Assembly: GCA_030657355.1 (NCBI GenBank) | Contig: CP131057.1 | Coordinates: forward strand, 737,790-801,789 | DNA from: Radicibacter daui | GTDB lineage: Bacteria; Pseudomonadota; Alphaproteobacteria; Radicibacterales; Radicibacteraceae | Direction: 5' to 3' | DNA: 64,000 nt | Shown: positions 60,294 to 64,000 of the stretch, piece after piece | Numbering within the stretch: position 1 is the first letter of the stretch | Layout of the letters: each line of letters starts with the position of its first letter | The notes under the pieces: generated by a model | The model's input: the letters and a program-made list of their open reading frames with translations, nothing else | Database searches by the model: none | What the model was told of the DNA's origin: nothing | Program-made: the position numbers and the translations under genes

Positions 60294-61138
60294 AGGCTCG
60301 TCTCCATGGCCCCTTGCGGCAGTGGCAGCCGACCCAGCACGCCCGACGTCACCTTGTCCGCCATGCGGGTTACCGCAAAATGGCTGGAAAAGACCGGCTT
60401 CCAGCCTCCGCTTCCCAGCAGTGCCGCCGGCACTGTCTGCTCATTATAGCCTCTCCAGCGCCATTCGGGGGGATAACCGTCCGGCAGCAGGATATCGTGC
60501 ACATGCACCAGGGTCCCGCTTTTCAGACGGGGCAGGATGCTTGTGAAGAGCAGATCGACATCGCTGCCCGGCATGGCGATATGGCTTGAATCGATGAACA
60601 GGACATCGCCCGCCTCCAGCCTATCAAAAAGCGCCAGATCGGCATCCTGCACAGTAGAGCGGTGCAGGGTAAGCGGTAGCGTGGAAATATCGGCACGCGG
60701 CGCCGGGTCAATCGCCGTCAGCTCGGTACGAAGCCCGCCATCGGCAATCGCACGGGCGAAAAAACGCGTCGAATGGCCTGAACCAACCTCGATGATCCGC
60801 TTTGGTGCCAGCTCGCGCACCAGCGTGTAGGCCATTGCCGCATCCAGGCGCGGAAACCAGTCCTGCCGCCAGCGTGGCTGCGGTGGCTTTTCCTGCCCGA
60901 TCGCCTCCAGCGCGGCGGCGTTTGCCTCAATCCGGTCCAGCCAGCCGGAAAAAACCGGACGAGCCGCCTCGAAGAGGTCCGAAACAGCCGGATAAACGTC
61001 GCTCCCCTCACCGGAAGGCGTGCTTTCCGCATAACGATAGGGGATGAAATAGCCCTGTTTTCGCCAGCCAAGGACCGTTGAGAGGCCCATGGCCAAGCGC
61101 CGCCGGCCAGTTCGGCGGAAAAGATCGGCAAACCCCAT
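60275..61138 (-). CDS. Class I SAM-dependent methyltransferase (Methyltransf_24-like)
   Basis: A 287-residue protein. The SAM motif RIIEVGSGHSTRFFARAIADGG (about residues 112-133) is followed by LTAIDPAP and FIDSSHIAMPGSDVD, and VHVHDILLPDGYPPEW. These features match the Methyltransf_24 / cephalosporin-hydroxylase-like group that often modifies sugars or lipids. N-terminal 100 residues have no clear domain. ATG 61138 is the start in line with MGFADLFRR. Its 3' end overlaps the FliL-like gene. Confidence 0.82.
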   Translation of the reverse strand: MGFADLFRRTGRRRLAMGLSTVLGWRKQGYFIPYRYAESTPSGEGSDVYPAVSDLFEAARPVFSGWLDRIEANAAALEAIGQEKPPQPRWRQDWFPRLDAAMAYTLVRELAPKRIIEVGSGHSTRFFARAIADGGLRTELTAIDPAPRADISTLPLTLHRSTVQDADLALFDRLEAGDVLFIDSSHIAMPGSDVDLLFTSILPRLKSGTLVHVHDILLPDGYPPEWRWRGYNEQTVPAALLGSGGWKPVFSSHFAVTRMADKVTSGVLGRLPLPQGAMETSLWMIKS

Positions 61139-61183
61139 GTCGCTCTGGTCCTGATAGCCTGCCGTCGGGCCGGGGCCGAGTTC

Positions 61184-62260
61184 TCAGCCCGCTGCCTGCT
61201 GGTCCGGCGCGGTTTCTTCTCCCTCGCCCTCCACAGCGCGCAGATGTCGCTTGGGAAGCTTGAGGATACGTGCCCGTTCGGATACCAGCCCACGCACATG
61301 GTTGGCCAGCCGCATTTCCTTGACGAACTCCATCGACGGATGGATTTCGAAGTCGACATCCTCGATGCGGCGGTTGGCCCCGAGGACATGATGCGCCTCC
61401 CAGCGGGAGATCACCTTGCTGGCAGCGAGCTCGTCGAGAGCCTTGGAAATCGCCCGGAAGGCATCGCGCTGGCGCTGATAGGCGCCCATGCCGCTATCGC
61501 GCACCACGGTTGAGCCCTTGATGCGGAACGGCTCGCCATCCGCACGGGCCCAGTGATAACGATGGGCAAGGCGCTTGTGCAGCCAGCGGCTGATCACGCT
61601 CTTGAGGCGCACCGTCGTCTCATAATTCAGCTGCCGGAAATCGAGGCTCATGATCGCCGCCGAAACAAGCGGATTGAAGGTGATCATGGACTCCGTGTCG
61701 TCGATGAAGCCTTCCGTGCTGCGCGAGCGCAGCGCCAGAACTGGGAAGATCGGTGCGGAGACAACTGTCTTGCCGTTGCGGGAAGACTTCACCTGGATCG
61801 AGCAGTTATTGCAGACATAAAGCGCCTCGCGGATCATCCGCTTGGGCATGCCATGACCGATACGGCGAAGCTCTGCGTCCAGCTCGTAAACGGTGAAATA
61901 GACACCCACCTGATTGTCGATGAGGCGTGTACGCCGCTTGTCGATGGCAATCTTGCGCAGGGCCTCCTCGATGATCTGCTCACGCTCGGCCGGGTAATAT
62001 TCCATTTCCGTGCCGTCATCGAAGGTAAGACGCGCGGGCTTCACCTCGACCTGATACTCATCGCCTTCGTGGACGAAGGTGCGTTTGACGACGGGCAGCG
62101 TGCCACCCTCGCGGCGGGACTGCTCGCTCTGCCACACATATTTGGGCATGATGTCGTAGAGCGCGATCGAGTTGGTGTACTGGCCATTGTCCGGTTGTAC
62201 CTGCTCAAACAGGTCAAGCTGGGCAACACGGCCCTTGCCCTCTCCGATCAATCCGCTCAT
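61184..62260 (-). CDS. repA: Plasmid replication initiator (RepA_C family)
   Basis: A 358-residue initiator: NSIALYDIMPKYVWQSEQSRRE, VKRTFVHEGDEYQVEVKPARL, ALRKIAIDK and LNYETTVRLKSVISRWLHKRLAHRYHWA are typical of alphaproteobacterial RepA_C proteins, the last segment being the winged-helix DNA-binding part. I chose ATG 62260 because GGGGGAG is 5-6 bases upstream; an upstream ATG at 62302 lacks this. It is transcribed away from the iteron array, which starts 115 bp upstream. It should bind the iterons and open the origin, and may repress its own promoter. Confidence 0.9.
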   Translation of the reverse strand: MSGLIGEGKGRVAQLDLFEQVQPDNGQYTNSIALYDIMPKYVWQSEQSRREGGTLPVVKRTFVHEGDEYQVEVKPARLTFDDGTEMEYYPAEREQIIEEALRKIAIDKRRTRLIDNQVGVYFTVYELDAELRRIGHGMPKRMIREALYVCNNCSIQVKSSRNGKTVVSAPIFPVLALRSRSTEGFIDDTESMITFNPLVSAAIMSLDFRQLNYETTVRLKSVISRWLHKRLAHRYHWARADGEPFRIKGSTVVRDSGMGAYQRQRDAFRAISKALDELAASKVISRWEAHHVLGANRRIEDVDFEIHPSMEFVKEMRLANHVRGLVSERARILKLPKRHLRAVEGEGEETAPDQQAAG

Positions 62261-62752
62261 CGCACTCCCCCGCCGATCCAAACTCTTCCATGCAAAATTC
62301 AACTAGATCTCGTGGCGGGTGTCCATGCGTTCACGATATCTGGGGGCACTTGGGTAATTTCCTGACTCTATCACGGGCAAGTTCGCTCGCGCCGGCCCGG
62401 GATCGGCAGGCAAACTGACTCGCACCCGGGGCATTCGCAGGGCAAGTTCAGTCGCGCTGATGGCGACTCTCGGATCCGATTCCCCTTTCGTACCTGCCCC
62501 GTTCCGGCTTATTGGAAAAGAAACGGCCCTATTTCGTGTCAAAGCGGGTAAGCCCCACCAGCTATGGTGCCCAAAACAGGGAGCGCGAGTGAACTTGCCC
62601 TGCCTTAAACCTGCGGGGGGCACGCTGCGTCGCACCCGCTCCGGATAGCAGCCTTCGCCTTCGATGCAGGCAAACCGGGTCGCAGTCCTCGCCTTGCCGG
62701 GCCGGCGGCGCCGGAAGCATCGGGCAACCTCACTCGCACAAAGAGGAAAATC

Positions 62753-62761
62753 TGTGGATAA
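62753..62761 (-). promoter_or_regulatory. DnaA box (TTATCCACA)
   Basis: Perfect 9-mer on the minus strand (TGTGGATAA on the plus), between iterons, marking this as the origin core. No second perfect box was found in the window region. Confidence 0.85.
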
Positions 62762-62941
62762 GCGGGCAAGCCATGACGCGGCAAACGGGGACAGCAGGAC
62801 AAGGCCGCTCGCACTCCCTGTGCAACAAGGCAATTCCAGTCGCGCCGCGATCAGGCTTGCCCTATGAACAGAAAGGCAAATCCAGCCGCGCAGGGCAGCC
62901 CGCGCCGCGCCAAACAGGCATCTCCACTCGCGGCGTCGATC

Positions 62942-63120
62942 CGGCAAGCCTATGAAAAACCTGAAAAAATCACGAAAATTTCTGAGCCCCTATACTCTTT
63001 TCGAGACTCTTAGATACTAATTCCAACTGACTCAGAAATTCATTGAGTCACAAGGCTCGGCGAAAAGACAAAAAATCGAATGGTCCGGCCTAAACGACTG
63101 AAGTTTCTGGATAAATCTGA
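62942..63120. other. AT-rich DNA-unwinding candidate of the origin
   Basis: Local run of A- and T-rich sequence (CTGAAAAAATCACGAAAAT and following, then ACTGACTCAGAAATTCATTG) between the main iteron group and the last two iterons. Iteron origins normally have such a segment next to the array. Confidence 0.55.
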
Positions 63121-63463
63121 ACGCGCGGGAGCCGGGAAGCGGTAAAAACCCGGGTAAAGCCGTGCGATCTGCATGCAGCGGAAGGCGCAGGAAGCGCCTT
63201 CATCGGACAAATCCTCGATCGTTCGGGATGAATCGCTCCATAGCAGGGCAAATCCAGTCGCACCCCATATATGTCAAATGCTTATGGATACCCGAACAGG
63301 CAAGTTCACTCGCAGCGAGCGCGCCAAACACCATCCCAACGATGTACCCCCGCTGGCCAGGTTCCGGAAATTCTCCACCGGCTACCGTATAGAACGATAT
63401 GATACCGTCTTATATCCCACCGCGTCGCAGCACATCATTTGATAGGCAATCAGACCGCATGAG

Positions 63464-63480
63464 TTCATACCGTATCATCT
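63464..63480 (+). repeat. TTCATACCGTATCATCT repeat near the origin
   Basis: Matches the reverse complement of 59799-59817 apart from two bases. Related words occur at 63394-63408, 63505-63513 and 63558-63576, giving a cluster of short dyads in the AT-rich region. A partition (parS-like) or regulatory role is only a guess. Confidence 0.4.
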
Positions 63481-63627
63481 CAGACCGCAATGATAACAAA
63501 TCACCTCATACCAACTGAACCCATTCCATGCGATGTCAAACCATCTCACATGGGCCCATTCCGTATGATATCATCTACAACCAGGCAACGAGGCCAAACC
63601 ATTGAAAAGTTTAAATTCAAAATAATA

Positions 63628-64000
63628 TCATATCAGATGATTGAATGTGATCGCCGCCCTTAATCCCGGCGTAGCGGCACTGCCAACACCATCACCCAGC
63701 TCAAATTCAGCACCATGTGCCCGCGCAACAGCCCGGACGAGCGCAAGGCCAAGGCCAGTCCCGGAGATCTCTTCCGGGTGCTCGCCGCGCTCGAAGGGCT
63801 CGATAACACGGGACCGATCAGCTTCACCGACACCCGGGCCAGTATCACTGACTGACACGACACAGCCATCACCCAGCGATTCCAGCCGCATAATGACCGT
63901 TCCGCCTTCGGGCGTATATTTCAGGGCATTGTCGAGCAGGTTGGCGAAGGCACGTGAAAGCAGCTGTCCGTGTCCTTCGACCAGCACCGGGTACTCGCCC
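63628..64000 (-). CDS. C-terminal part of a sensor histidine kinase (gene leaves the right edge)
   Basis: An open frame of 124 codons from the edge to TCA at 63628-63630. It contains the HATPase_c domain: FANLLDNALKYTPEGGTVIM (N-box), VSVSDTGPGVGEADRSRVIEPFERGE (G1/F boxes) and SGTGLGLALVRAVARAHGAEF (G2). The dimerisation/H-box and sensor parts lie beyond the window. N-box and G-box order are normal, so the gene is probably intact. Confidence 0.9.
   Translation of the reverse strand, partial: GEYPVLVEGHGQLLSRAFANLLDNALKYTPEGGTVIMRLESLGDGCVVSVSDTGPGVGEADRSRVIEPFERGEHPEEISGTGLGLALVRAVARAHGAEFELGDGVGSAATPGLRAAITFNHLI

Larger units (their letters stand above)
62375..63313 (+). repeat. Iteron array, consensus RGGCAAGTTCASTCGC (about 13 copies)
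   Basis: 16-bp copies begin at 62375, 62408, 62440, 62668, 62722, 62764 (weaker), 62797 (weaker), 62828, 62874, 62916, 63246 and 63298 on the + strand, plus one in inverse orientation at 62585-62600 (exact GGGCAAGTTCACTCGC on the minus strand). Conserved ends are GGCAA and TCGC; the middle varies. Start-to-start distances of 31-33, 42, 52 and 54 are close to whole helical turns, so most copies face one side of the helix. This is an iteron origin for the adjacent RepA. Confidence 0.88.
62261..63627. other. Replication origin region (iterons, DnaA box, AT-rich segment)
   Basis: No gene is supported in this 1.37-kb stretch. It holds iterons at 62375-62931 and 63246-63313, one inverted iteron, a DnaA box, an AT-rich unwinding candidate (62942-63120) and, near 63390-63600, AT-rich repeats of another kind (CATACC/GATATCAT motifs; CAGACCGCA twice, 30 bp apart at 63451 and 63481). 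Confidence 0.75.

Noticed and set aside
62375..63313. CRISPR array
   Set aside because: The repeated units are 16-bp degenerate direct repeats without constant spacer length or palindromic repeat ends, and they sit beside repA; they are iterons.
1..64000. tRNA, rRNA or insertion sequence genes
   Set aside because: No GGTTCGAATCC-type arms, no rRNA segments and no transposase or integrase motifs were noticed by eye; a tRNAscan and ISfinder run would settle this.

Overview
The window looks like part of a secondary replicon (megaplasmid or chromid) of a free-living, GC-rich alphaproteobacterium, possibly of the Rhodospirillales. The base composition, TRAP and RND transporters, FixL/FixJ-like signalling, abundant LysR regulators and a RepA_C-type initiator with an iteron origin all point that way. 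The genus cannot be fixed from sequence alone. No rRNA, tRNA, transposase, integrase or CRISPR array was seen. Many promoters carry clear palindromes, so several regulator-operator pairs can be proposed.

Layout. 1-5.97 kb: a gene tail, a methyltransferase flanked by a 25-bp direct repeat, a solo solute-binding protein, a LysR regulator, a membrane EAL phosphodiesterase, an ABM monooxygenase and an alcohol dehydrogenase-like reductase. 6.3-12.6 kb: a redox or quinone-stress cluster (Cys-rich Rrf2 regulator, cupin, NmrA-like reductase, MBL hydrolase, AhpD-like protein) with three matching Rrf2-type operators, then two LysR regulators and an SDR. 12.7-19.6 kb: a catabolic run on the minus strand: LysR, complete TRAP transporter, GST, carboxymuconolactone decarboxylase-like protein, PDC-hydrolase-like amidohydrolase and SDR.

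19.9-32.1 kb: the most distinctive region. It encodes a BcsB-like periplasmic protein, a GT2 synthase with an N-terminal MshEN-type (putative c-di-GMP-binding) domain instead of PilZ, a glycosidase and a polytopic membrane protein. The last genes of this row are translationally coupled to a response regulator with a degenerate GGDEF domain. Around them lie an Hpt protein, a histidine kinase, a FixJ-type regulator and two single-domain receivers. I infer a non-canonical exopolysaccharide synthase with its own phosphorelay and c-di-GMP input. 32.4-39 kb: two paralogous stand-alone winged-helix proteins sharing an odd C-terminal tail, a 977-residue winged-helix/ATPase/TPR regulator, a DUF1348 protein, a cytochrome P460-like protein and a YHYH protein.

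39-45 kb: metE behind a cobalamin riboswitch and intrinsic terminator, a solo binding protein, and a quinone oxidoreductase/LysR divergent pair. 44.8-51.9 kb: TetR and a complete RND efflux operon. 51.9-56.5 kb: a trans-4-hydroxyproline degradation cluster with its GntR regulator and paired operators. 56.6-64 kb: a double cold-shock protein, galE, an XRE regulator, a FliL-like protein, a methyltransferase, RepA, an origin with about 13 iterons and a DnaA box, and the end of a histidine kinase gene.
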